Shown piece by piece: positions 54,383-63,355 of a stretch of DNA of 64,000 nucleotides; positions within the stretch are counted from its first letter, which is position 1, and each line of letters begins with the position of its first letter. A program made the translations under genes and the position numbers. The notes under the pieces are model-generated. The model made no database searches. It was not told where the DNA came from and saw only the letters and a program-made list of their open reading frames with translations. The DNA is from Streptomyces sp. NBC_01233 (lineage in GTDB: Bacteria; Actinomycetota; Actinomycetes; Streptomycetales; Streptomycetaceae). The stretch lies in assembly GCF_035989305.1 (NCBI RefSeq), contig NZ_CP108514.1, positions 5,808,501 to 5,872,500 of the forward strand, written 5' to 3'.

Positions 54383-55656
54383 GCGGCCTGGTTCGCCTGG
54401 GCGGCGATGTCCTCGAGGACGCTCTTCGGGTCGCCGGTCGGTTCCACGGCGCGGCCGATGTTGCGCTTGATGGTGTCGCTGACCGTCAGCCAGGACGGGT
54501 CGTTGACCGGGTACAGCTGGGCGCCGCGCAGCGCGTCCAGGAACTGCTGGTCGTTCTTGTCCAGACCGCCGCCGGCCGGGGTGCGCGATGCGGTGACGGT
54601 GGACGGCAGCAGGTGGTAGCGGTTGGCGAATTCCGTCAGGTTCTTGTCCTGGTAGACGAAGTCCAGGAACTTGGCGATCTCCGCGCGCTTCCCGTTCTGC
54701 TTGAAGGCCGTCATCCAGTCGGCCACGCCGACGGCCGGCGGGTTCTCCCCGACGCCGAGGCTGTCCGAGACGGGCATGGCGGTGGTGCCGACGACGACGC
54801 CCTTGCCGCGCGCCTCGTGGGCCAGTGACGGGTAGCCGTTGAGCATGCCGACATCGCCGTGCAGGAAGGCGGCGAAGGCGTCGGCGCGGTTGAGCTTGGA
54901 GGGCGGGGTCGGGCCGGTGAGGCCGGGGGCGACCAGATACTCCTTGACCCAGCTCCACGTCTTGATGTTCTGCTCGGAGGCCAGGGCGTAGTTGCCGGCG
55001 CTGTCGGCGTAGCCGCCGCCGTTGCTCAGCTCCCAGATCATCGCCTCGGCGTGCGCCTCTTCCGGGCCGAGGGGCAGGGCGTACGGGTACGCCACGCCCT
55101 TCTCCTTGAGCGCCTTCGCGGCGGCCTTGAGGTCGGACCAGGTCTTCGGGGGTTCCTTGATGCCGGCCTTGGTGAAGAGCGCCTGGTTGTAGAAGAGGAG
55201 GCGGCTGCTCGCCACGAAGGGCAGGCCGTAGAGGGTGTTGCCGACGGAGCCGGCGTCGGCGAGCGGCTGGAGGAAATTCGCCTCGGCGGTGACCGAGAGG
55301 ATTTCGTCCGCGGGATAGAGCTGGCCCTGGGCGGCGAAGTCCGAGTAAGAGCCCATGAGTGCGACATCCGGCGCCTTGCCGGCCTTGACCATACGGGAGA
55401 CCTCGCGGTCGATGTCGGCCCACGGCAGCAGCTTGACGTCGAGCTTGATTCCGGGGTTGGCCTCGGTGAAATCAGCCGACATCTTGTCCCAGTAGGGCTT
55501 GGAACTGGTGGCCGGACTGTCGCCGTATTCGGCGGCGACCAGGTGCAGCGTACTGCCGTCACCTGCACTGTCTCCGGAGCCACCACATCCGGACAGCGGC
55601 ATCAGCAGGCCGAGCACGACCGTGGTGGCGGTCGTGCCGAAGATTCTTCGTCGCAC
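54364..55656 (-). CDS. ABC transporter sugar-binding lipoprotein
   Basis: 430 residues. Lipobox LSGC after a basic N-terminus (Cys about 24), then a family 1 solute-binding fold (VKAGKAPDVALMGSYSDFAA; LPFVASSRLLFYNQALFTKA; GDVGMLNGYPS). It should deliver a sugar or oligosaccharide to an ABC importer, but no permease or ATPase gene is beside it. The IS200/IS605 right end abuts the 3' end, so the last residues (KKQST) and stop may have been changed by the insertion. Confidence 0.9.
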   Translation of the reverse strand: MRRRIFGTTATTVVLGLLMPLSGCGGSGDSAGDGSTLHLVAAEYGDSPATSSKPYWDKMSADFTEANPGIKLDVKLLPWADIDREVSRMVKAGKAPDVALMGSYSDFAAQGQLYPADEILSVTAEANFLQPLADAGSVGNTLYGLPFVASSRLLFYNQALFTKAGIKEPPKTWSDLKAAAKALKEKGVAYPYALPLGPEEAHAEAMIWELSNGGGYADSAGNYALASEQNIKTWSWVKEYLVAPGLTGPTPPSKLNRADAFAAFLHGDVGMLNGYPSLAHEARGKGVVVGTTAMPVSDSLGVGENPPAVGVADWMTAFKQNGKRAEIAKFLDFVYQDKNLTEFANRYHLLPSTVTASRTPAGGGLDKNDQQFLDALRGAQLYPVNDPSWLTVSDTIKRNIGRAVEPTGDPKSVLEDIAAQANQAAKKQST

Positions 55657-56046
55657 GGGTGTATTCCTCTGATTTTCTTTTGAATCTCATTGTTACTTAT
55701 GGGTTGCTCCGGGCGGAGGTGTATCTGGATGTGCCCGTTGGCCGGAATTCTCTCCCGACGAAGGGGTGGTTGATTGCATGGGGGGCGCAGTTGTGGTCAA
55801 TGCTCCAAGTGCGGCCTTTCCGGCTGGTGTTTTCCGATATGTGATCGACAAATCGGACGCGCGTAGACATGCCGAAAAGCCCGTTTCCGGTCGTGGAAAC
55901 GGGCTGCGGGTGGGTGGGGGCCCGAGGGGCTCTGAGGGGCTTGGGACTCCTGACGCAGTGAGCTGCCGGCAATGACTGTCTGTCAGAGAGACGTGGGGGT
56001 GGGGGTGGGGTGCGTGACGGCTCGCGGCCGACCCGACCTGCGACGG
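55657..56046. other. Intergenic region, partly AT-rich
   Basis: 390 bp. 55660-55700 is unusually AT-rich for this genome (GATTTTCTTTTGAATCTC) and probably carries the promoter and leader of the sugar-binding gene. The MFS terminator is at 55878-55905. No protein gene seen. Confidence 0.5.
55878..55905 (-). terminator. Intrinsic terminator of the MFS gene
   Basis: A perfect 11-bp stem (AGCCCGTTTCC with GGAAACGGGCT) and, on the minus strand, a following TTTTC tract, about 140 bp after the stop at 56047. Confidence 0.82.
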
Positions 56047-57363
56047 TTACCGCGCAGGAGAACGACACGCATGCTGTTCGGCGCCGTTCTCTGATCCCGT
56101 CGAGTAGTTCGGGACGGGGGCCGGGGATGTGGGCGGCTGCCAGGTGAGAATCCAGCCGGCGGTAAGCGCCGCCGCGCCGCCTGCCAGGGCGATTGCGCCG
56201 CCTGTTCCGATGCCTGCGGCCACCGAGCCGAAGCAGACCGGCCCGACGCCCTGCAGCGTCATGCCGCCGGAGCCGAGCAGGCCGAAGGCCTGTCCCTGGC
56301 CGTCCTGCGGCAGGGCGTCCAGGAACGGCCGTTGCAGGCCGAGACCGTAGGCGAATCCGAAGCCGCAGAGCAGCAGCAGACAGGACGAGACGCCCACTCC
56401 GGGCTCGGCGGCGAAGCCGACCAGCGGCAGTCCCATCAGCGCGATCAACGGGACCACCAGTCGCTCCCGGGTGGGTGGCCGTAGCAGTCGTCCCACCAGC
56501 AGGTCACCGACCAGCATGCCGACCGGCAGACAGCCCATCAGCACCGCGTACCAGCCGGGCGCGAAGTGGCGTCCTCCCGCGTAGGCGACGATCAGGCCTT
56601 CCGCGCCCGCCACGAACGCGGGCGGTAGCCACTGGGCCAGCATCAGTCGTCGCACCGTGTGTCCGCGCAGCAGCAGGCCGGCCCCGTGCAGGCTTGCCCG
56701 GACGGCCCCGCCATCGCCCCGAGCGCTGCCGGGTGTGCCGCCGAAGTCTCCCGGCTGCAGCCGGGGCAGCCGGAGGCGGACAGCGAGCGCGCAGCCGAGG
56801 TAAAGGGCGGCGCTCACCGCGAGCGCCCGATGCGGGCCGAGTACCGCGACGACCGCACCTCCCAGCGCCAGACCGAACAATTGCGCGCCGGAGGAGGCGA
56901 TGTTGTTCAGTGAACGGCCCAGTACATAGGCGTCGCCCTCCAGCGACTGCGCGACCAGCCGACTCGACGCACCGCTGAACACCGGTGTGGCGAGGGCGAC
57001 CAGCGCCACGACACCGAGGCTTGCCGCGACCGGCATCCGCACCAGGGCGATCAGCAGGGCGGCGGCGCACGTCAAGGCGTAGCCGCCGGTGATGAGCGCG
57101 CGGGGCGGCAGTCGGTCGGCCAGTGAGCCCAGCAGCAGCGAGCCGAACAGCTGCGGGATGAAGCCGATGCCGAAGGCCAGTGCGCTCAACAGCGCGGAAC
57201 CGGTGGCCGAGAAGACCAGCACCGAGAACGTGGTGATCCGCATCGCGTCCGCAGTGATCGCGACGGTGCGGGTCGAGAAGAGCAGCCGGAATCGCGGCTC
57301 GGCCAGCACCTCCCGGTAGGTGGCACGGTGGTTGACCTGCGCGGGTTCGGCGGTTGGGGTCAT
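56047..57363 (-). CDS. MFS exporter
   Basis: 438 residues from ATG at 57363, twelve transmembrane segments. Motif-A-like LLLGSLADRLPPRALI and the opening FRLLFSTRTVAITADAMRIT fit the EntS/Tet-type MFS exporters. It diverges from a DUF5937-like regulator, with a perfect palindrome in the gap. The exported compound is unknown. Confidence 0.88.
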   Translation of the reverse strand: MTPTAEPAQVNHRATYREVLAEPRFRLLFSTRTVAITADAMRITTFSVLVFSATGSALLSALAFGIGFIPQLFGSLLLGSLADRLPPRALITGGYALTCAAALLIALVRMPVAASLGVVALVALATPVFSGASSRLVAQSLEGDAYVLGRSLNNIASSGAQLFGLALGGAVVAVLGPHRALAVSAALYLGCALAVRLRLPRLQPGDFGGTPGSARGDGGAVRASLHGAGLLLRGHTVRRLMLAQWLPPAFVAGAEGLIVAYAGGRHFAPGWYAVLMGCLPVGMLVGDLLVGRLLRPPTRERLVVPLIALMGLPLVGFAAEPGVGVSSCLLLLCGFGFAYGLGLQRPFLDALPQDGQGQAFGLLGSGGMTLQGVGPVCFGSVAAGIGTGGAIALAGGAAALTAGWILTWQPPTSPAPVPNYSTGSENGAEQHACRSPAR

Positions 57364-57402
57364 GACGCCCAGCCTCGCCGTGCGCCCGCGCCACTCACCA
57401 AT

Positions 57403-57422
57403 GATTCGTCGCTGGACGAATC
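57403..57422. promoter_or_regulatory. Perfect palindromic operator
   Basis: GATTCGTCGCTGGACGAATC: 8-bp perfect arms around GCTG, between the divergent MFS and regulator genes. Confidence 0.75.
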
Positions 57423-57451
57423 GGAACAACGTCCCGCGGTAGCATGGCCGG

Positions 57452-58429
57452 GTGCTGCGCTTCGAAGTCTCCGTCGAGGACCTGCTGCGCAGCCGCTTCG
57501 CACTGTCGCCCGCACTGGACCTCTGTTTACTGCTGCGCTCGCTCGCCGGCCAAGGCCAGCCGCTGCCGCGAGCCTGGGCCGCCCGGCTCCTGCCGGCCTT
57601 CGAACGGCTTCGCCGCGAGACCGAACTGGACGCCGCCGTCGCGCTGCAGGCCCCGCAAGGCGGACCGAACTTCGTCGCCCCGCCCCCGCGCGGCCTCAAC
57701 CAGACCTGGGCTGACGACCTGGCCGTGATCCGGGCCACACCGCTGGAAGCGGCCCGCCACGAATTCGCCGCCACCGCGACCGGCCCGTCCGCCCGTGATC
57801 CCCGCGTACGCGCAGTGCTGGACTCGGCGGACGCCGTCTCCAGGATCGCCGAGGCGATGGACCAGGCGTGGCACGAGCTGCTCGCCGCGGACTGGCCGCA
57901 ACTGCGCGCGATCTGTGAGCGCGATGTCGTGCACCGGGTGGGTGTGATCGGCGAACACGGATGGGCCGCGACCATCGAGAGCCTGCACCCGGGCGTCGCC
58001 TGGCGCGCCGGCGGTATCGAGATCGGCTTCTTCCGAGGCGGAACAGTCCGCCTCGCCGGCGACGGGCTCCTGCTGATCCCTTCGGCCATCGTCGGGCATA
58101 TCGCCGCCCACATGGAAGACCCCTGGCCCAGGACCTTGGTCTACCGTGCCCGCGGCACCGCCGCCCTGTGGGGCGAACAGGAGACCGTCCCCCAACCGGA
58201 CGCGCTGACCGCTCTGGTCGGCCGGGCCCGAGCCCGGCTGCTGTTGGCGCTGGACGCCCCGGCCAGTACCAGCCACCTCGCCCGAAGCCTTGCCATGGCA
58301 CCCGGCGCGGTAGGAGACCACCTCGCCATCCTGCGAGGCGCGGGGCTGCTCGTCCGCGCCCGGTCCGGACGGTCGGTGCTCTACCGGCGCACCCCGCTCG
58401 GCGAGGCACTGGTCGCCGGTTCGGGCTGA
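57452..58429 (+). CDS. DUF5937/ArsR-like winged-helix regulator
   Basis: 325 residues from GTG. The N-terminal and central part (1-240; FEVSVEDLLRSRFALSPALD) is the DUF5937-type domain of actinomycete regulators. The C-terminal winged helix (about 255-320; TSHLARSLAMAPGAVGDHLA, RSGRSVLYRRTPLGEAL) is ArsR-like. It probably controls the divergent MFS exporter through the palindrome at 57403-57422. Confidence 0.87.
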   Translation: MLRFEVSVEDLLRSRFALSPALDLCLLLRSLAGQGQPLPRAWAARLLPAFERLRRETELDAAVALQAPQGGPNFVAPPPRGLNQTWADDLAVIRATPLEAARHEFAATATGPSARDPRVRAVLDSADAVSRIAEAMDQAWHELLAADWPQLRAICERDVVHRVGVIGEHGWAATIESLHPGVAWRAGGIEIGFFRGGTVRLAGDGLLLIPSAIVGHIAAHMEDPWPRTLVYRARGTAALWGEQETVPQPDALTALVGRARARLLLALDAPASTSHLARSLAMAPGAVGDHLAILRGAGLLVRARSGRSVLYRRTPLGEALVAGSG

Positions 58430-58438
58430 GGGCTCAGA

Positions 58439-58525
58439 TCAGCACTGTTTTCTGAGGCGCCGCCAGCAGACGATTGCGCGGCCGAGGGTGAGGAAGGCCT
58501 GGTGGATGCCGACGCGGATTTCCGC
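58439..58525 (-). pseudogene. C-terminal fragment of an IS5-family transposase
   Basis: About 28 codons read EIRVGIHQAFLTLGRAIVCW followed by RRL and a stop, the usual last helix of IS5-type transposases. No upstream part is present. Confidence 0.6.
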
Positions 58526-58827
58526 TGCCACACCCGCTCGGCCACGGCAGGCTCATCCCGCTCGGCCCGCACCTCCGCCAGCTGCTTGACCAGCTGTTCT
58601 TCGAGTCCGTCCAGCTCCGCACGACGCGCGGCGATCCGTTCCTGTATCTCGGGGTCCATCACGCGCCGGAGCGCACGAGCGGCGCCGATCCCGACGGACG
58701 AGAACCCGCAGAACCAACCCTGCCAGACGATCTGCACCTCAGACTGCCGCCCACCACCAGCACGAGCACCCCGAACGACCCTCACGCCACCACCCTGATC
58801 AGCTACTTCAAGATGGCGCGGCTTCAT
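58520..58827 (-). pseudogene. Truncated coiled-coil gene of an IS-accessory type
   Basis: From ATG at 58659 (or 58827) the product reads MDPEIQERIAARRAELDGLE, EQLVKQLAEVRAERDE and AVAERV, a coiled coil found beside some actinomycete insertion sequences. It then runs into the IS5-type fragment. The expected C-terminal domain is absent. Confidence 0.55.
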
Positions 58828-58841
58828 TGTGTGAGGAGTCC

Positions 58842-59459
58842 TTAGTCGGCGAACTCGCCGGCGTACGGGTCGGGCTCGCCCGTCTCCGGGTTGCGGCCCT
58901 CCTGCCAGCGACGCTGGGCCTTGCGCCAGTGCACGAAGCTGAGGTGGCCGCCGTCCCAGAAGGTGATGCTGACGGGGCTCACGTCGAACTCGTCGGAGCA
59001 GAGCCGGTACAGGAATTCGGCCATGCCGTACGGATACACCGCGAAGGAGTCGGCGGTGTGCCGCCCGCAGACCAGGACCGGCCACCGGTCCGGGTCGGGG
59101 TCGGAGGTGAGCCAGCACAGGATGTCCGAGCCGCCGGCGACGCCCCAGGCGATGATCGCCTCCGGGTCCACGTCGAAGGCGGCGCGGCCGCCCTCCGCCT
59201 CCCAGGCCTGCCGGACGTTCTCGGTCTCCTCGGCCATCTCGGCCGGGTCCCACTGGAGCCCGGGTTTGGGCAGCGGCAGCAGGATGCTCGCCTCGCCGTT
59301 GATGGAGCCCGCGCCGAAGCGGCCCATGAACGCGATGAAATCGGCCGGGAACCGGGTCCCCCAGGCGGCCTCGGCCGCCGGCCAGTCGATGTCCTCGTCG
59401 GCGCCGTGCGTCGCCGGCATGATCTGCTCCAGCGCCTTGATCCGCGCGTTCTCCGTCAT
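58842..59459 (-). CDS. SMI1/KNR4-family protein
   Basis: 205 residues. IDWPAAEAAWGTRFPADFIA, GASILLPLPKPGLQW-like and IIAWGVAGGSDILCWLTSDP match the SMI1/KNR4 (SUKH) fold. In bacteria such proteins are often immunity proteins against toxins. No toxin gene is adjacent here. Soluble and cytoplasmic. Confidence 0.85.
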   Translation of the reverse strand: MTENARIKALEQIMPATHGADEDIDWPAAEAAWGTRFPADFIAFMGRFGAGSINGEASILLPLPKPGLQWDPAEMAEETENVRQAWEAEGGRAAFDVDPEAIIAWGVAGGSDILCWLTSDPDPDRWPVLVCGRHTADSFAVYPYGMAEFLYRLCSDEFDVSPVSITFWDGGHLSFVHWRKAQRRWQEGRNPETGEPDPYAGEFAD

Positions 59460-59518
59460 GCCGCTCCCCTGATGCCCCAGCTCAACCGCCCCAACCTACT
59501 GCCGCGGAGGGGTGCCGC

Positions 59519-59893
59519 CTAGCCGGGCGTGAGACGCCCCGGTACGTCCACCTTGACGGTGGTTCCGGCCCGCAGCCCCCAGCCGGCCATGGCGCCGGCC
59601 GCCGCCTCCAGGACGTGCCGGGAGCGGAGGCGGGGCAGGCCGAGGCGCCCGGGGGACATGGTGACCACGGCGAGCACGCGGAGGTTCCGGTCGAGGTACG
59701 CCACGTCGATCGCGAACCGCATCCGGAAGGTGTGCACGCTCCCGGCGGGGGTCAGCAGCAGCGCGCCCTCGATCCCGTCCCGGCCGAGCAGCCCCCGGGT
59801 GCGGGCCCGGTAGGAGGCGGCGACCTCCAGGGGGATCCCCGTCGGGTCCGCGCCGACCATCAGGGTGCCGTTGCCGTCACGCCAGTTCGCCAT
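59519..59893 (-). CDS. DUF192 family protein
   Basis: 124 residues. TRGLLGRDGIEGALLLTPAG, SVHTFRMRFAIDVAYLD and LRSRHVLEAAAGAMAGWGL are the signature blocks of DUF192. No signal peptide is visible. In many genomes the family lies near Tad/Flp genes or the prepilin peptidase, as here, but its role is unknown. Confidence 0.87.
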   Translation of the reverse strand: MANWRDGNGTLMVGADPTGIPLEVAASYRARTRGLLGRDGIEGALLLTPAGSVHTFRMRFAIDVAYLDRNLRVLAVVTMSPGRLGLPRLRSRHVLEAAAGAMAGWGLRAGTTVKVDVPGRLTPG

Positions 59894-59967
59894 GGCGGCC
59901 AGCCTAGGGTGCGGGTGCGGGTGCCGCTGCCCGAGCTGCTCCCGGCCCCGCCTTTCTCCGTTTCCCC

Positions 59968-60143
59968 GGGCCCCGCCCGGGCCCGCGCCTCAAGCGCCGG
60001 CGGGGCTGAAAGATCGGGGCTCCGCCCCGGGCCCCGCGCCTCAAGCGCCGGCGGGGCTGGATGGTGCGGCGGGGGTGGAAGGTCGGGGCTCCGCCCCGGG
60101 CCCCGCGCCTCAAGCGTCGGCGGGGCTGGATGGTGCGGCGGGG
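59968..60143. repeat. Tandem intergenic repeat, 69-bp period
   Basis: GGGGCTCCGCCCC at 60016 and 60085 with CGCGCCTCAAGCGCCGGCGG downstream, two full copies and one partial copy. It is the same family as 11207-11359 and 17417-17462. It fills the gap between the DUF192 and prepilin peptidase genes. Confidence 0.85.
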
Positions 60144-60186
60144 AGATGCCCCGCGCAGCAGCACCCGTCGGCGCTACCGTCGCCGC

Positions 60187-60960
60187 ATGGGTGTCGCCCT
60201 GATCGTTCTTGCCGCCGGATACGGCGCCACCGCCGGATGGCTGCTGCCGCGGGCCGTGTACCGGTTCTCCGTCGAGCCGGGGGAGCCCTGGCGTGACCGC
60301 TGCCCGCAAGGGCACCGGCTGCGCGGCTGGCTCGGGCGGGCCCGCTGCCGGGTTCCCGCGGGGGCCCTCGTGCAGGGCTCGGCCCCCCTGCCCCCCGTGG
60401 CCACGGCCCCGCACGCCTACGGGAGGAGGGCCCTCCCCCTCGCGGCCCTCGCCGGGGCGCTCTGCGCCGTGCTCGGGGCGGCCGTCGGGGCGCGGCCCGA
60501 GGTGATGGCCTACGTGGGGCTCGCCCCGGTGGCCGTGCTGCTCGCGCTCGTGGACCGCGCCGTGCACCGGCTGCCCGACGTACTGACCCTGCCGCTGGCC
60601 GCCGCGGTCGCCGCCGGGCTCGGGGCGGCCGCCCTCCTGCCCCGCGCCGGGGGCGACTGGCGGCTCGCGCTGTTCGGCGGCGGCGCGCTCGGAGCCGCGT
60701 ACCTGCTGCTCCACCTGATCAACCCCGCCGGCATGGGCTTCGGCGACGTCAAGCTGGCGCTGCCGTTGGGGGTCGCTCTTGGGTGGTACGGGTGGGGGGT
60801 ATGGGCGGCGGGGGCCTTCCTGGGCCTCCTCTACGGGGCCCTCTACGGGCTCGGCCTGCTGCTGCGCGGCTCCGGGACCCGCGACCAGGGCTTCGCCTTC
60901 GGCCCCTTCATGGCGGCCGGAGCGCTCACCGGAGTGCTGCTGGGCGGTTTCGGAGCGTAA
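60187..60960 (+). CDS. A24 prepilin peptidase
   Basis: 257 residues, about six or seven transmembrane helices. The two catalytic aspartates are in LVDRAVHRLPDVL and GMGFGDVKLA, both typical of type IV prepilin peptidases. An N-terminal cytoplasmic loop has two cysteines (RCPQG, RCRVP) instead of the usual four. It probably processes the Flp pilin and TadE-like proteins encoded at 26.8-31.8 kb. Confidence 0.9.
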   Translation: MGVALIVLAAGYGATAGWLLPRAVYRFSVEPGEPWRDRCPQGHRLRGWLGRARCRVPAGALVQGSAPLPPVATAPHAYGRRALPLAALAGALCAVLGAAVGARPEVMAYVGLAPVAVLLALVDRAVHRLPDVLTLPLAAAVAAGLGAAALLPRAGGDWRLALFGGGALGAAYLLLHLINPAGMGFGDVKLALPLGVALGWYGWGVWAAGAFLGLLYGALYGLGLLLRGSGTRDQGFAFGPFMAAGALTGVLLGGFGA

Positions 60961-61019
60961 TCGTGGCGCGCCAATGCACGCAGCATGCTTTACGAAGGGT
61001 TATGGTGGAACCCCCCCCT

Positions 61020-61060
61020 CGGGCCGGTCCGTATCCCCCCCACGGACCGGCCCGTTTTTC
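61020..61060 (+). terminator. Intrinsic terminator
   Basis: A perfect 13-bp stem (CGGGCCGGTCCGT with ACGGACCGGCCCG) and a TTTTTC tract, 60 bp after the peptidase stop. Confidence 0.9.
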
Positions 61061-61102
61061 GTTTCTCCGCCGTTCGACCGGGCAACGAGACGAATGCGCA
61101 GG

Positions 61103-62140
61103 TCAGCCGCGCTGGGCCCAGATGTTGGTGCCGGGGGTGGACACCGCGAAGGAGTCGATCTCCTTCAACTCGGCCTCGGAGAGCGGCGCGGACGCCAGCG
61201 CGGCCACGTTCTCCTCCAGCTGCTTCACGCTCGAAGCGCCGATCAGCGCCGAGGTCATCCGGTCGTCGCGCAGCACCCACTTCAGCGCCAGCTGGGCCAG
61301 GGACTGGCCGCGGCGGGCGGCGATCTCGTTCAGGCCGACGAGCCGGCGCAGCACCTCGTCCGACAGCAGGTCCGGGTTGAGGGACTTGCCCTGGGCGGCG
61401 CGCGAGTCCGCCGGGATGCCCTTCAGGTACTTGGCGGTCAGCATCCCCTGCGCGAGCGGCGCGAAGGAGATGCACCCCATCCCGGCGTCCTCCAGGGTGT
61501 CCAGCAGCCCGCCCTCCTCCGTCCAGCGGTTGATCATGGAGTACGAGGGCTGGTGGATGAGGGGGCGCACGCCCATGCCGCGCAGGATCTGCACGGCCTC
61601 CGCCGTCTGCTCCGCCGTGTACGAAGAGACGCCCACGTACAGCGCCTTGCCCTGCTGGACCGCGGACGCGAGGGCGCCCATGGTCTCCTCCAGCGGGGTC
61701 TCCGGGTCGAAGCGGTGCGAGTAGAAAATGTCGACGTAGTCCACGCCCATCCGCTTCAGCGAGGCGTCGAGCGAGCTGAGCAGGTACTTCCGGCTGCCCC
61801 ACTCGCCGTACGGCCCGGGGTGCATCAGGTACCCGGCCTTGGTCGAGAGGATCAGCTCGTCGCGGTAGGCCGCGAAGTCCTGCGCGAAGACCTTGCCGAA
61901 GTTCAGCTCGGCCGAGCCGGGCGGCGGCCCGTAGTTGTTCGCCAGGTCGAAGTGGGTGACGCCGAGGTCGAAGGCGCGGCGCAGAATCGCCCGCTGGGAA
62001 TCCAGGGACTTGTCGTCGCCGAAGTTGTGCCAGAGGCCGAGGGAGATCGCGGGGAGCTTGAGGCCGCTGTGGCCGGTGCGCCGGTACTCCATGGAGTCGT
62101 AGCGCGAGGGCTCTGCCCGATAGGGATTGGTATCAGTCAC
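61103..62140 (-). CDS. Aldo/keto reductase, L-glyceraldehyde-3-phosphate reductase type
   Basis: 345 residues from GTG at 62140 with GGGAGGA upstream. The tetrad residues appear in HFDLANNYG (Asp, Tyr), LSTKAGYLM (Lys) and YVDIFYSHRFD (His). SLGLWHNFGD and the C-terminal LIGASSVKQLEENVAAL match the YghZ/MgrA branch of NADPH-dependent reductases. Physiological substrate uncertain; methylglyoxal and small aldehydes are typical. Confidence 0.9.
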   Translation of the reverse strand: MTDTNPYRAEPSRYDSMEYRRTGHSGLKLPAISLGLWHNFGDDKSLDSQRAILRRAFDLGVTHFDLANNYGPPPGSAELNFGKVFAQDFAAYRDELILSTKAGYLMHPGPYGEWGSRKYLLSSLDASLKRMGVDYVDIFYSHRFDPETPLEETMGALASAVQQGKALYVGVSSYTAEQTAEAVQILRGMGVRPLIHQPSYSMINRWTEEGGLLDTLEDAGMGCISFAPLAQGMLTAKYLKGIPADSRAAQGKSLNPDLLSDEVLRRLVGLNEIAARRGQSLAQLALKWVLRDDRMTSALIGASSVKQLEENVAALASAPLSEAELKEIDSFAVSTPGTNIWAQRG

Positions 62141-62267
62141 GTTGTCCTCCCTATCACGGACTTGTGACAGACCGAGTTGGGTACCCCATCCCACCGCGCA
62201 GTAATGTGGCCGCCTCGGGGGAGACCGCAATCGGCACGGGGGCATTGCACGGAGGGGCTGGAAGATC

Positions 62268-63029
62268 GTGAAGCTGCGCGACCTGGTGTACAGGCTCTAC
62301 GCACGCCGGGTGGAAGGCCGCCTCGACCATGACGCGGCGCCCAAGCACATCGGCGTCATCCTGGACGGCAACCGTCGTTGGGCGAAGGCGTCCGGAGGTA
62401 CGACGGAGCAGGGCCACCAGGCCGGAGCCGACAAGATCTCCGAGATGCTCGGCTGGTGCACCGAGACGGACGTCGAGGTCGTCACCCTGTGGATGCTGTC
62501 CACCGACAACCTGGACCGGCCCGAGGTCGAGCTGCGCCCGCTGCTCAACATCATCGAGAACACCGTGCGGGGCCTCGCCGCGGACGGCCGCTGGCGCGTC
62601 CACCACGTCGGCAACCTCGACATCCTGCCCGCCGGGACGCAGACGGTGCTCAAGGAGGCCGAGCAGGCCACCCACGACGTCGACGGGATACTCGTCAACG
62701 TCGCCGTCGGCTACGGCGGCCGGCAGGAGATCGCGGACGCGGTCCGCTCGCTGCTCCTGGAGCACGCGCAGAAGGGCACCTCGTTCGAGGAGCTCGCCGA
62801 GATCCTCGACATCGACCACATCGCCGAGCACCTCTACACGCGCGGCCAGCCCGACCCGGACCTCGTGATCCGCACCAGCGGCGAGCAGCGGCTGTCCGGA
62901 TTCATGCTGTGGCAGAGCGCGCACTCCGAGTACTACTTCTGCGAAGTCTTCTGGCCGGCCTTCCGCAAGGTCGACTTCCTGCGGGCCCTGCGCGACTACG
63001 CGGCCCGCCACCGGCGCTACGGCACCTGA
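62268..63029 (+). CDS. uppS: cis-Prenyltransferase (isoprenyl/undecaprenyl diphosphate synthase)
   Basis: 253 residues. HIGVILDGNRRWAKASG holds the catalytic Asp of motif I. Then come TLWMLSTDNLDRPEVELRPL, VNVAVGYGGRQEI and DLVIRTSGEQRLSGFMLWQS. It condenses isopentenyl diphosphate in cis to make the lipid carrier of cell wall synthesis or a related polyprenyl product. Streptomycetes often carry two such genes; chain length is not readable. Confidence 0.93.
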   Translation: MKLRDLVYRLYARRVEGRLDHDAAPKHIGVILDGNRRWAKASGGTTEQGHQAGADKISEMLGWCTETDVEVVTLWMLSTDNLDRPEVELRPLLNIIENTVRGLAADGRWRVHHVGNLDILPAGTQTVLKEAEQATHDVDGILVNVAVGYGGRQEIADAVRSLLLEHAQKGTSFEELAEILDIDHIAEHLYTRGQPDPDLVIRTSGEQRLSGFMLWQSAHSEYYFCEVFWPAFRKVDFLRALRDYAARHRRYGT

Positions 63030-63355
63030 CTCCCGTAGCTCGCCGCGGGCAGTCGCAGGTCCCCCTCGGCCCCCTCCCGGAACCCTTCACCAGGGATTCA
63101 CCGAGCGTCCGTCATATGCCATGGCATGGCCTGGCCTGATCGGGGAATATCCCTTTCAGGTCGATGCCCGATCCACGGGTGTCGAGTCTCAGCGGACGGC
63201 ATGGGGTCGTCCGCCCGGGAGGCCCTTTGCACCAGGACGCACGTGCGGTTCGCACGGACGAAGTGGGAGGGCCGGAAATCGGCCCCGGCATGGGTGCCGA
63301 TGACCGGTCCGGTCTTCATGGCCCGACCTCTTCCGAGGGGGTACGTCCTTCCGTG
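63030..63355. other. Intergenic region between uppS and the phoH-type gene
   Basis: 326 bp. It contains a palindrome ATGCCATGGCAT (63117-63128). No convincing gene or terminator is seen; short open frames have no ribosome site. Confidence 0.4.
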
